Shown piece by piece: positions 1 through 5,282 of a stretch of DNA of 7,952 bases (within the stretch, counting starts at the first letter, position 1; each line of letters begins with the position of its first letter). Where the stretch lies: assembly GCA_004524595.1 (NCBI GenBank), contig SDOA01000157.1, positions 1-7,952 of the forward strand, in the 5' to 3' direction. The notes under the pieces were generated by a model. It was not told where the DNA came from, searched no databases, and worked only from the letters and a program-made list of their open reading frames with translations. Origin of the DNA: Candidatus Thorarchaeota archaeon. GTDB taxonomy: Archaea > Asgardarchaeota > Thorarchaeia > Thorarchaeales > Thorarchaeaceae. A program made the position numbers and the translations under genes.

Positions 1-2
1 CT

Positions 3-560
3 CGGAGATTTGCCCCTCCCCGAGAAGGCCTCTATGCAGGAGAAGAGGTAGTCTGGATGCGGAGAGCAGGATTTGGATTCTGGATAGTCTTTTGCGGCTT
101 CTCTATCTTCACAGCTGGACCTATCTTGATATTCACTTCAGAAGATATTGGACTCGATTCATCATTCGTTTTGTTGGGAGTCTTATTTCTTATTGTGACA
201 TCCAGCATCATGGTCATATCCGCTATGCGTACTCTCCAGACCCGGTACTATCTGACAAACGAACGAATTATTGAGACCAGATCTGGCAAGATCCTCAAAG
301 AGATTCCATTAAGTCGTTTTTCAGGTAGGACAATAAACCAGTTCATTGAGAACAATGTTGCCTTCACAAAGAACGACCGTCCAATCTATACGATACAGAT
401 TTACGATCCCACATCTGATTTGACGATAAAATTGAAAGGAATCGATTCGTTTTCAAAGAAATCACTTGAGCGGATTGGTGACATTCGAGAATGCCCCTAT
501 TGTAAATATGATAATCCTGGTTTCTCGACAGTCTGTAAGAATTGCGGGGCTGTGTTGTAA
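3..560 (+). CDS. Membrane-anchored PH-like (bPH2/DUF304-type) protein with C-terminal zinc ribbon, 5'-partial
   Basis: Residues here are numbered from the internal ATG at 57. Two hydrophobic helices (about 7-27 and 35-56) are followed by a soluble part beginning YYLTNERIIETRSGKI and continuing to about 135, the pattern of bacterial PH-like domains of the bPH2/DUF304 type. The last 22 residues are a small zinc ribbon with two CxxC knuckles (C146/C149 and C160/C163). The frame stays open from position 3 to ATG 57 without a stop and without any ATG, GTG or TTG. The upstream residues (GEEVVW just before the Met) resemble the usual approach to the first helix in this family, so the true start probably lies outside the window. 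A GAGGT motif 7 nt before ATG 57 makes that start a real alternative. Substrate and partners are unknown; such proteins are presumed membrane-surface adaptors. It converges on the methyltransferase gene at 632. Confidence 0.7.
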   Translation, partial: RRFAPPREGLYAGEEVVWMRRAGFGFWIVFCGFSIFTAGPILIFTSEDIGLDSSFVLLGVLFLIVTSSIMVISAMRTLQTRYYLTNERIIETRSGKILKEIPLSRFSGRTINQFIENNVAFTKNDRPIYTIQIYDPTSDLTIKLKGIDSFSKKSLERIGDIRECPYCKYDNPGFSTVCKNCGAVL

Positions 561-602
561 AGTATAGTCAGATGATAGCCTGTTCTGGAATCGCTTCAAA
601 GT

Positions 603-650
603 ATTCCTGAAACTCCACGAAGAACTGCTGATTAGCCTTTTTTCAGGAAT
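603..650. terminator. 10-bp perfect inverted repeat between convergent genes, possible bidirectional terminator
   Basis: ATTCCTGAAA (603-612) and TTTCAGGAAT (641-650) are exact reverse complements separated by 28 nt. The loop contains the stop codon of the minus-strand methyltransferase (632-634). A T-run (638-643) abuts the right arm on the plus strand, which would suit U-rich archaeal termination of the upstream zinc-ribbon gene. The position between two convergent stops fits a terminator, but the right arm lies in coding sequence and the loop is long, so chance is possible. Confidence 0.3.
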
Positions 651-1498
651 TTGATGTACATTCTGAACTTTTTAGGTCGAACTAGAAGAGGTGGAACCCT
701 CTTCTTGTACTCAACAAAGCCCTCTCCAAACCGCTCGACCAGTTCTCTCTCTTCTCTCAATATTATCATCCTGAAGACGACATATACGAGAAGGGCAGAG
801 AAAATGGAATAAACTGAGAATCTGAAGAGTAGACCTGCAATTCCTAATAGAACGCCGCCCAAGTATGCTGGATGACGAACTACTGAATAAATTTCATGTT
901 CCTGAATCTCTGACTCTTCAGGGAAATAGAGGTAAACAACAGTCATGTAATCGATACCAAATGTCAGGACAGCACTTCGGATCGTAAGGATTCCAAATAG
1001 TAGAAAGATTCCTGAGAGTAGTAACCGAATCCAGACATCAATCTCAGGAGATATTCCCATGAGCGGCAAAAGAGACCTCGACCACTGGATTGTGAGGTCA
1101 TTCACTGGTGGCAACGGGGGAAGTGACCTGATGGATGTGAATGCTAGCAGTACCAGGGGCGGCACAAGAAAGACTCCTGTGACTCCTCTAGTAATCATCT
1201 TCTGATAGGCGAGTTCTCTGTGTATCTCCTTCATCTGGTCACGTTTATTCCAGAGCCCCCAGATGAACCATAATGCCGCCACAGCAATGAAGCCCCCTCC
1301 GACTAGAGGAAGAAATGGTTCGATGACAATAAGGACTGTGATGCCGCTAAACAGTCGCGGGATGATGGTCAATAGAATGAGAAAAGTGTAGCCTGACAGC
1401 ATTGCTCCTGTTCCTCTAAGCGGGAGCAAGATAATCCTCTTTCCCGGATAGGCTGGAAGTTTCTCGCTGAGCTTATCTAATCCCTTCAAATACACCAT
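632..1498 (-). CDS. Isoprenylcysteine carboxyl methyltransferase/phospholipid methyltransferase-like membrane protein
   Basis: 288-aa polytopic membrane protein of the ICMT/PEMT/NnrU-like superfamily, which transfers a methyl group from S-adenosylmethionine to a membrane-embedded acceptor. The C-terminal third carries the family signature: YSVVRHPAYLGG at 204-215 (RHPxY), the EE pair at 249-250 and FGEGF..Y....P..VRP at 257-275, which together form the cofactor site. Roughly five or six hydrophobic segments are visible (about 31-50, 54-83, 104-122, 155-178, 205-224 and 227-247). The N-terminal 150 residues are an extension beyond the catalytic core, with a charged segment at 84-100. The start is ATG; GGTG about 5 nt upstream is a weak ribosome binding site. 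The acceptor cannot be read from sequence: prenylcysteine, phospholipid and small thiols are all used by relatives. It is divergent from the VIT-like gene, and an Rce1-type protease gene lies 0.8 kb beyond its start. Confidence 0.8.
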   Translation of the reverse strand: MVYLKGLDKLSEKLPAYPGKRIILLPLRGTGAMLSGYTFLILLTIIPRLFSGITVLIVIEPFLPLVGGGFIAVAALWFIWGLWNKRDQMKEIHRELAYQKMITRGVTGVFLVPPLVLLAFTSIRSLPPLPPVNDLTIQWSRSLLPLMGISPEIDVWIRLLLSGIFLLFGILTIRSAVLTFGIDYMTVVYLYFPEESEIQEHEIYSVVRHPAYLGGVLLGIAGLLFRFSVYSIFSALLVYVVFRMIILREERELVERFGEGFVEYKKRVPPLLVRPKKFRMYIKFLKKG

Positions 1499-1527
1499 TT
1501 ACGCACCAAGAAGACTATGGTGAATCT

Positions 1528-1540
1528 TACTTATGAAGAC
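1528..1540 (-). promoter_or_regulatory. Candidate TATA box for the methyltransferase gene
   Basis: On the minus strand CTTCATAAGTAAG lies about 35 nt before the ATG at 1498, which would give a short leader. A second T/A-rich match (CAGTTATAG, about 1546-1556) is an alternative. Both are weak matches, judged mainly by spacing. Confidence 0.25.
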
Positions 1541-1579
1541 CGCGACTATAACTGGAATCACACTTTTTTGCATGAATAT

Positions 1580-1594
1580 TCTAGTTTTAATAGG
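1580..1594 (+). promoter_or_regulatory. Candidate TATA box for the VIT-like gene
   Basis: TCTAGTTTTAATAGG has its T/A core centred about 24 nt before the TTG at 1612, the normal archaeal box A distance to the transcription start. If used, the mRNA would start at or near the TTG (leaderless), or have a leader of about 40 nt if the ATG at 1654 is used. Confidence 0.4.
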
Positions 1595-1611
1595 CATGCC
1601 ATGTACCTGAC

Positions 1612-2277
1612 TTGGAGCTTGACCCATTGTCTGATGAGCCAGAGCACAAACCTATGAGTTTTGATGATTCGTACACTTTCCTAGAACGAGTTCGAGAGCA
1701 TCTTAAGATGACTCAAGGCGCTGAGATAGCAAGACGATATCTTGCGATGAATGCATTTGATGGCGTCTTACCTGTATTGGGTATTATCATGGGTGGTCTG
1801 GCTTCGCTGGCATTTCAAGGTCCCATTGTAATCTTTCAGACCTCTCTACTTGCCATCATTGCAACAACATTCTCTATGTTTATCTCCGGAATAACTTCCT
1901 CATATCTAACAGAGGGTGCTGAGCGCCGTAGGGACATCCAAGACTTGGAAAAATCAATGCTGACTGATCTGGGTGAGAGTGGATTTGCTCAGGCAACACG
2001 CACAACAGTCTGGGTGGTCTCGCTGATCAACGGTCTCTCACCATTCCTGGCCGGTCTTCTCACTGCATCGCCACTCTTTCTTGTCTTCTTTGGATTAGGT
2101 ATTGAGATTGCATTCCTTTCATCTATTGTCACAGCTATGTTCATCCTGTTCCTTCTTGGGTTCTTTCTTGGAAAGGTGTCCAGATCAAATGTCATCGTCT
2201 ATGGTCTAAAGACTCTTGGCGCTGGAATCATTGTGATGGCAGTGATATGGTTTATCTCAGTCACCACAGGTTTCTGA
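1612..2277 (+). CDS. VIT1/CCC1-family-like membrane protein (probable divalent metal transporter)
   Basis: 221 aa from TTG. The family pattern of vacuolar iron transporter-like proteins is visible: a first helix opening NAFDGVLPVLGIIMGG (47-62, with the family's DG pair at D50-G51), a second helix with FSMFISG (87-93) running into the charged E102-E104-RRR loop, then NGLSPFLAGLL (140-150), SIVTAMFILFLLGFFLGKVS (171-190) and a last glycine-containing helix (199-217). Members move Fe2+ or Mn2+ out of the cytoplasm; short archaeal relatives lack the plant metal-binding domain and are uncharacterised. The glutamate of the common SMAxGE motif is replaced by G93, so transport activity is uncertain. 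Start choice: the TTG at 1612 lies one box A distance from a T/A box, but ATG 1654 (Met15) is equally possible. The gene converges with the protease gene, leaving only 2 nt between stop codons. Confidence 0.72.
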   Translation: MELDPLSDEPEHKPMSFDDSYTFLERVREHLKMTQGAEIARRYLAMNAFDGVLPVLGIIMGGLASLAFQGPIVIFQTSLLAIIATTFSMFISGITSSYLTEGAERRRDIQDLEKSMLTDLGESGFAQATRTTVWVVSLINGLSPFLAGLLTASPLFLVFFGLGIEIAFLSSIVTAMFILFLLGFFLGKVSRSNVIVYGLKTLGAGIIVMAVIWFISVTTGF

Positions 2278-2287
2278 GGTCAGAAAC
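2270..2287. repeat. 8-bp palindrome spanning two convergent stop codons
   Basis: GTTTCTGA-GG-TCAGAAAC: the two arms are exact reverse complements and each contains the Phe codon and TGA stop of one of the two convergent genes. The symmetry centre is the 2-nt gap between them. It may be a compact bidirectional end signal or a coincidence of both proteins ending in Phe-TGA. Confidence 0.5.
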
Positions 2288-3185
2288 TCACTGCGATGAA
2301 GAACAGAAAGATAGGGATATCAGTGAGGAAATGGACTAACCATGCAAGGAAGATACCTTTGGTCTCCAGCATACTCTTTCCGAGAAACCATCCCAAGAAT
2401 GCTGAGAGGATGACGCCCAGTATCCCACTTGGCACTCCAAAATAGTGTCCCAGGCCAAAATAGGTTGCAGTAACGATGAGTGAGTCCGACTTGCCCATCT
2501 CAGGTTCAAGCTCTCCAAGAGGTGCAGCCCGAAGGGCGAACTCCTCATTGAATCCATTCATTGCAGCAACAAGAATCGCAACAGGAACAAGGAACCAATC
2601 GATTGTGAGTGTGCTGAAGTCCGCCTGACCAAAGAGTATCACAGATACTGCAACAATAAAGATTACTGTAAAGATGAGTGCCATCTTGGTCCAAGTTGTA
2701 GGGGTCTTGGTTTTGAGAATCTTTGAATCTTCAAATATGGTTTGTCTATCACCCTTTACAAGGAAGAACTGCACCCGTTTTCTTCCACTCAGGACTAGAC
2801 TTGTTAGAATTACCAAAGCTGGCGTGAGTCGAAGACTGTGCAGAGATAACTGATACAGTGCTGTGGGACCTGTGGCTTCCCATGCTAGCCATGCAGCTGT
2901 GGAACGAATATAGGGAATCAGTCCAAACGTCCAGCCACCTCCATACCCCATGAAGAAGAGGATATTGATAATGACAGCAAACCGTCGATGAGGTCTTAGT
3001 GTGGCATGGAAGAGTGTACTGAGAAGTAGAACTGCTAGGATTCCACCATGTAGTAATGGTACCCAGATAGGTTCGTCAATTCCAGCTGTACGCCACGGAA
3101 TGATGCCAATAGGACTTGCAACTAGTATCATGATCCATGGGAAAAAGAATTTCAGCAGGCTTGGGCTCGACTGATTCTCTGACAT
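2280..3185 (-). CDS. CPBP-family (Rce1/Abi-like) intramembrane metalloprotease
   Basis: 301-aa polytopic membrane protein with the three conserved motifs of the CPBP (CAAX protease and bacteriocin-processing) family in order and spacing: EExxxR at E214-E215...R219 (GFNEEFALRA), FxxxH at F243...H247 (YFGLGHYFG) and HxxxD at H285...D289 (WLVHFLTD). These residues lie in predicted helices and form the catalytic/metal site, so activity looks intact. The N-terminal half supplies about four further helices (14-32, 42-60, 70-90, 118-133) and a soluble loop (134-165) that includes the RKRVQFFLVKGD stretch frequent in the family. Eukaryotic Rce1 removes the -aaX tripeptide from prenylated proteins; prokaryotic members process other peptides or act as immunity proteins. 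The substrate is not deducible here. The ATG start sits about 30 nt from a good TATA box. It is divergent from the RNase H-fold gene and convergent with the VIT-like gene. Confidence 0.85.
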   Translation of the reverse strand: MSENQSSPSLLKFFFPWIMILVASPIGIIPWRTAGIDEPIWVPLLHGGILAVLLLSTLFHATLRPHRRFAVIINILFFMGYGGGWTFGLIPYIRSTAAWLAWEATGPTALYQLSLHSLRLTPALVILTSLVLSGRKRVQFFLVKGDRQTIFEDSKILKTKTPTTWTKMALIFTVIFIVAVSVILFGQADFSTLTIDWFLVPVAILVAAMNGFNEEFALRAAPLGELEPEMGKSDSLIVTATYFGLGHYFGVPSGILGVILSAFLGWFLGKSMLETKGIFLAWLVHFLTDIPIFLFFIAVSF

Positions 3186-3213
3186 TGTTTGTCACAGGTT
3201 CTGCATTATCGTA

Positions 3214-3224
3214 TGATATATTCG
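3214..3224 (-). promoter_or_regulatory. Candidate TATA box for the CPBP protease gene
   Basis: On the minus strand GAATATATC is centred about 33 nt before the ATG at 3185, predicting a leader of under 10 nt. This is one of the better TATA matches in the window. Confidence 0.45.
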
Positions 3225-3280
3225 TTGTGTTCTCCAAGGATCTTAATGTCCAGATATTGATATTAGTCCGAGTAGAAGCC

Positions 3281-3290
3281 TCTATATCTC
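3281..3290 (+). promoter_or_regulatory. Candidate TATA box for the RNase H-fold gene
   Basis: TCTATATCTC is centred about 28 nt before ATG 3314, so transcription would begin almost at the start codon (leaderless). This supports ATG 3314 over in-frame starts further upstream, the farthest of which (3137) would overlap the 5' end of the divergent protease gene. Confidence 0.45.
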
Positions 3291-3313
3291 TGCTTATCTA
3301 CCATGTTAATATC

Positions 3314-3697
3314 ATGTCATTTGAGGTGCTCACTCAAGGTTCATGTATCACGGGGATTGGTAGATGGTCCTATACAATTGAGTATCGCCGAGAGATGACT
3401 GAGGGAGAATTAGTACATGCAGACTCTGGTGATGAAACCGGTACCACTGATTCTCAGATGAAACTGATGGCCATACTCAAGGCTCTGACTTATATCCGTT
3501 CAATCAATCCTGTAGAGCCTGTTATTGTAAGGTCTGACTGTCCATTATGTATCAAGTGCATCACGAAGAAGTTTGATTGTACAAGTGATGACGCATTTAA
3601 GAGGAACAAAGTGACCCGTGGCTTTGTCCAATACCTTCACGAGATCTGGTGGAAGACAGGGCGTCTTGATGTCAGATTTGAGATCATATCTCCCTAG
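3314..3697 (+). CDS. Degenerate RNase H-fold protein with cysteine cluster
   Basis: 127 aa from ATG 3314; the frame is open further upstream but that stretch is promoter-like and not protein-like. The order of elements matches RNase HI: LTQGSCITGIGRWSYTIEY (6-24) for TDGS...GxGxY.., TTDSQMKLMAILKAL (44-58) for TTNNRMELMAAI.AL, PVIVRSDC (69-76) for V.I.SDS, and a final strand LDVRFEI (118-124) for IKWEWV. Of the four catalytic acids only the third survives (D75): the first is Q8, the second K50, and the protein ends before the region carrying the fourth Asp and the GHxGHxxNE segment. Nuclease activity is therefore unlikely; nucleic-acid binding or a structural role is inferred. Four cysteines follow D75 (76, 79, 82, 89). 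A loop of about 20 residues (88-107) replaces the handle region. Next gene downstream is the flavodoxin, with its own promoter. Confidence 0.65.
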   Translation: MSFEVLTQGSCITGIGRWSYTIEYRREMTEGELVHADSGDETGTTDSQMKLMAILKALTYIRSINPVEPVIVRSDCPLCIKCITKKFDCTSDDAFKRNKVTRGFVQYLHEIWWKTGRLDVRFEIISP

Positions 3698-3732
3698 AGT
3701 ATCATCCTCTTGTCCATAATGGATATCTGCTA

Positions 3733-3743
3733 ACTTTTATTAC
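3733..3743 (+). promoter_or_regulatory. Candidate TATA box for the flavodoxin gene
   Basis: CTTTTATTACA lies about 40 nt before ATG 3777, placing the transcription start near 3763. The resulting leader of about 14 nt would just contain the GTGGGG ribosome binding site. Confidence 0.45.
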
Positions 3744-3764
3744 AATTCAATAGCGATACTGAGT

Positions 3765-3770
3765 GTGGGG
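3765..3770 (+). promoter_or_regulatory. Ribosome binding site deciding the flavodoxin start
   Basis: GTGGGG followed by a 6-nt spacer to ATG 3777. The same bases contain an in-frame GTG that could be read as a start four codons upstream, but they serve better as a ribosome binding site, and the flavodoxin fold begins right at the ATG. Confidence 0.5.
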
Positions 3771-3776
3771 ATCAAA

Positions 3777-4241
3777 ATGAAACATGTTTTGATTGTATTT
3801 GACTCGAAATTTGGAAATACAGAACAACTTGCACGAGAGATTGGTGCAGGCATTGAAGCAACCGGTTTAGCAAAGAGTAAAGTTGTCAATATCAAGGAGA
3901 TTGAGAATCAAGACCTCTCTGGTTTTGCTGGAGTTCTCTTTGGTGCACCAATTCACGCTTTTCGAGCAACGAGTGGGATTAAGGGAGCAGTAAAGAAGGC
4001 TGCAAAGATAGGTCTAGATGGAAAACTAGTAGCAGCATTCGACACATATCAGGTCGCTGGTCATAAGGGGAAAGCGGCGGGTCAGGTGAGAGACCTGTTG
4101 AAAAAGAAGGCACCTGGTGCAACTCTCTTCTCTCAGGAGCTGTCTTCATTAGTGGATGGTTACGAAGGTCCTCTGAACACAGCTGAGCCTACAAGAGCTC
4201 GTGAGTTTGGCCAGCAAATTGCACAAGCATTAGGTGAATGA
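3777..4241 (+). CDS. Flavodoxin (FMN-binding electron carrier)
   Basis: 154 aa, the normal size for a short-chain flavodoxin. The N-terminal strand and phosphate-binding loop HVLIVFDSKFGNTEQLA (3-19) give the S-x-x-G-N-T loop for the FMN phosphate. GAPIHAFRATSG (56-67) and DTYQVAGHKGKA (89-100) are at the positions of the two isoalloxazine-contacting loops, and EGPLNTAE (130-137) followed by a terminal helix is the usual C-terminal signature of the 'DSKYGNTE' flavodoxin subgroup. It is expected to be a soluble cytoplasmic one- or two-electron carrier; its redox partner is not in the window. A GTG four codons upstream (3765) is an alternative start, disfavoured because it is part of the GTGGGG ribosome binding site. 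The gene converges with the membrane-protein gene at 4297 across 55 nt with no obvious hairpin. Confidence 0.9.
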   Translation: MKHVLIVFDSKFGNTEQLAREIGAGIEATGLAKSKVVNIKEIENQDLSGFAGVLFGAPIHAFRATSGIKGAVKKAAKIGLDGKLVAAFDTYQVAGHKGKAAGQVRDLLKKKAPGATLFSQELSSLVDGYEGPLNTAEPTRAREFGQQIAQALGE

Positions 4242-4296
4242 AGTTTCTGACAGACCCGGTTGATAATCACAAACAAGAAACCTCACTGGATCTTGC

Positions 4297-5145
4297 CTAA
4301 ATCCCATATCGTGCCTTTCTTCTCTTTTCAGTGGCTGATGTACTCTCGATGTAAAAGCAAAGCGTGAAGGCAATCAACAATATGAATGCGAGTGGCAATA
4401 TCTTCATGATGATGTCATATAGAGAGAAATAATCGAAGAGCCTACCCCAGGTGCCCACCACGAGCGTGGCAGCAAAGGTGATGGCAACAATATACGTGAC
4501 CCGAAGGTACCTCCATTGACTGGGAACTGGTTTCGTACCTTGCATATCACGAAGCTTCTCAGGATTGGTCATCATCCTACGAACTGCATCGCCTGTCTTG
4601 TTCTCTTTCTTTGATAAGTTATCTATGACTTGCCTAGAGATTTCTGCTCTAGTATAATCTTCACTCTCAATATCATGAACTAGGTCTGCCAGTTGCTTCT
4701 GAATGACCAGTTCCTCGTATCCAAGAGTCTGGTATTCTCTCTCGATTGATTCAACTTGTCGATATACCCTTCCCCGGGTTGACATCCTGAAATATAGTAG
4801 AATTATGAGAGCAATTCCGACTATTGACATGATTACTGGGACTTCTACCTCCTCATAGAATATCTGTCGTCGAAGAAACTCAAGAAAGAAGTTTACCATG
4901 AGGAACGCAGTTGCAAAGAGCACAGCGTTGAACAGGACTGATGGTGTATTTGAGAGATTGTCGCCAAGGGTTCCAAGAAATGACTTCTCTGCATATCCTC
5001 TTCTCTCTAGATGATATCGCTTGATTGCCATTCCTCGAATGACAAGGATAAGGATGATGAAACTCAAGGAGAGGAGGAAGTACACAAGACTCCATGACAG
5101 ATACCCTTGGAATTGCACGAAATTTCCCTGTCCGCACAATGACAA
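4297..5145 (-). CDS. Five-helix membrane protein of unknown family
   Basis: 282 aa from TTG. Family not recognised. Hydrophobic segments lie at about 18-36, 70-90, 102-120, 216-233 and 245-266. Between helices 3 and 4 is a charged, probably cytoplasmic, helical region (121-212) with a heptad-like part (VESIEREYQTLGYEELVIQK, 131-150) that could form a coiled coil. The C-terminus is basic (EKRRKARYGI). The layout, helices flanking a soluble helical insertion, has no diagnostic catalytic motif. Start choice is uncertain: the TTG at 5145 sits only about 10 nt from the TATA-like TTATATC, too close for transcription to precede it, whereas GTG 5118 (Val10) lies at a proper distance and has GGGA 7 nt upstream, so the protein may begin there. 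It is on the same strand as the beta-helix gene but separated by 137 AT-rich nt, so co-transcription is not indicated. Confidence 0.6.
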   Translation of the reverse strand: MSLCGQGNFVQFQGYLSWSLVYFLLSLSFIILILVIRGMAIKRYHLERRGYAEKSFLGTLGDNLSNTPSVLFNAVLFATAFLMVNFFLEFLRRQIFYEEVEVPVIMSIVGIALIILLYFRMSTRGRVYRQVESIEREYQTLGYEELVIQKQLADLVHDIESEDYTRAEISRQVIDNLSKKENKTGDAVRRMMTNPEKLRDMQGTKPVPSQWRYLRVTYIVAITFAATLVVGTWGRLFDYFSLYDIIMKILPLAFILLIAFTLCFYIESTSATEKRRKARYGI

Positions 5146-5149
5146 ATCA

Positions 5150-5165
5150 TGATATAACTATAGTT
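5150..5165 (-). promoter_or_regulatory. TATA-like element overlapping a 10-bp palindrome
   Basis: AACTATAGTT (5156-5165) is a perfect palindrome that runs into ATATC on the minus strand, giving TATAGTTATATC. Counting about 25 nt downstream puts transcription near 5129, which favours GTG 5118 as the start of the membrane-protein gene. The palindrome may be a regulator site or simply part of the AT-rich promoter. Confidence 0.35.
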
Positions 5166-5282
5166 CTGGTAAAATTCTTCCGAGTTAGTAACAGTATTAT
5201 TGTATTCAATAAAAGTCTGAAATAGTCTAATCTTATTCCTCCGAAATTATTTATGCTATTATAAGCTCCTGACACTGCTAGT

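Noticed and set aside
1989..2195. Minus-strand open frame of 68 codons inside the VIT-like gene
   Set aside because: Antisense shadow of transmembrane-coding sequence, with no family resemblance and no start signals.
3137..3313. Upstream extension of the RNase H-fold gene from ATG 3137 (59 extra residues)
   Set aside because: It overlaps the 5' end of the divergent protease gene, crosses both divergent TATA boxes, and its translation does not resemble part of the RNase H fold. ATG 3314 has correct box A spacing.
3698..3776. Missing C-terminal RNase H segment continuing past the stop at 3697 by frameshift or readthrough
   Set aside because: None of the three plus-strand frames downstream shows the GHxGHxxNE..D pattern, so the protein appears to end naturally.
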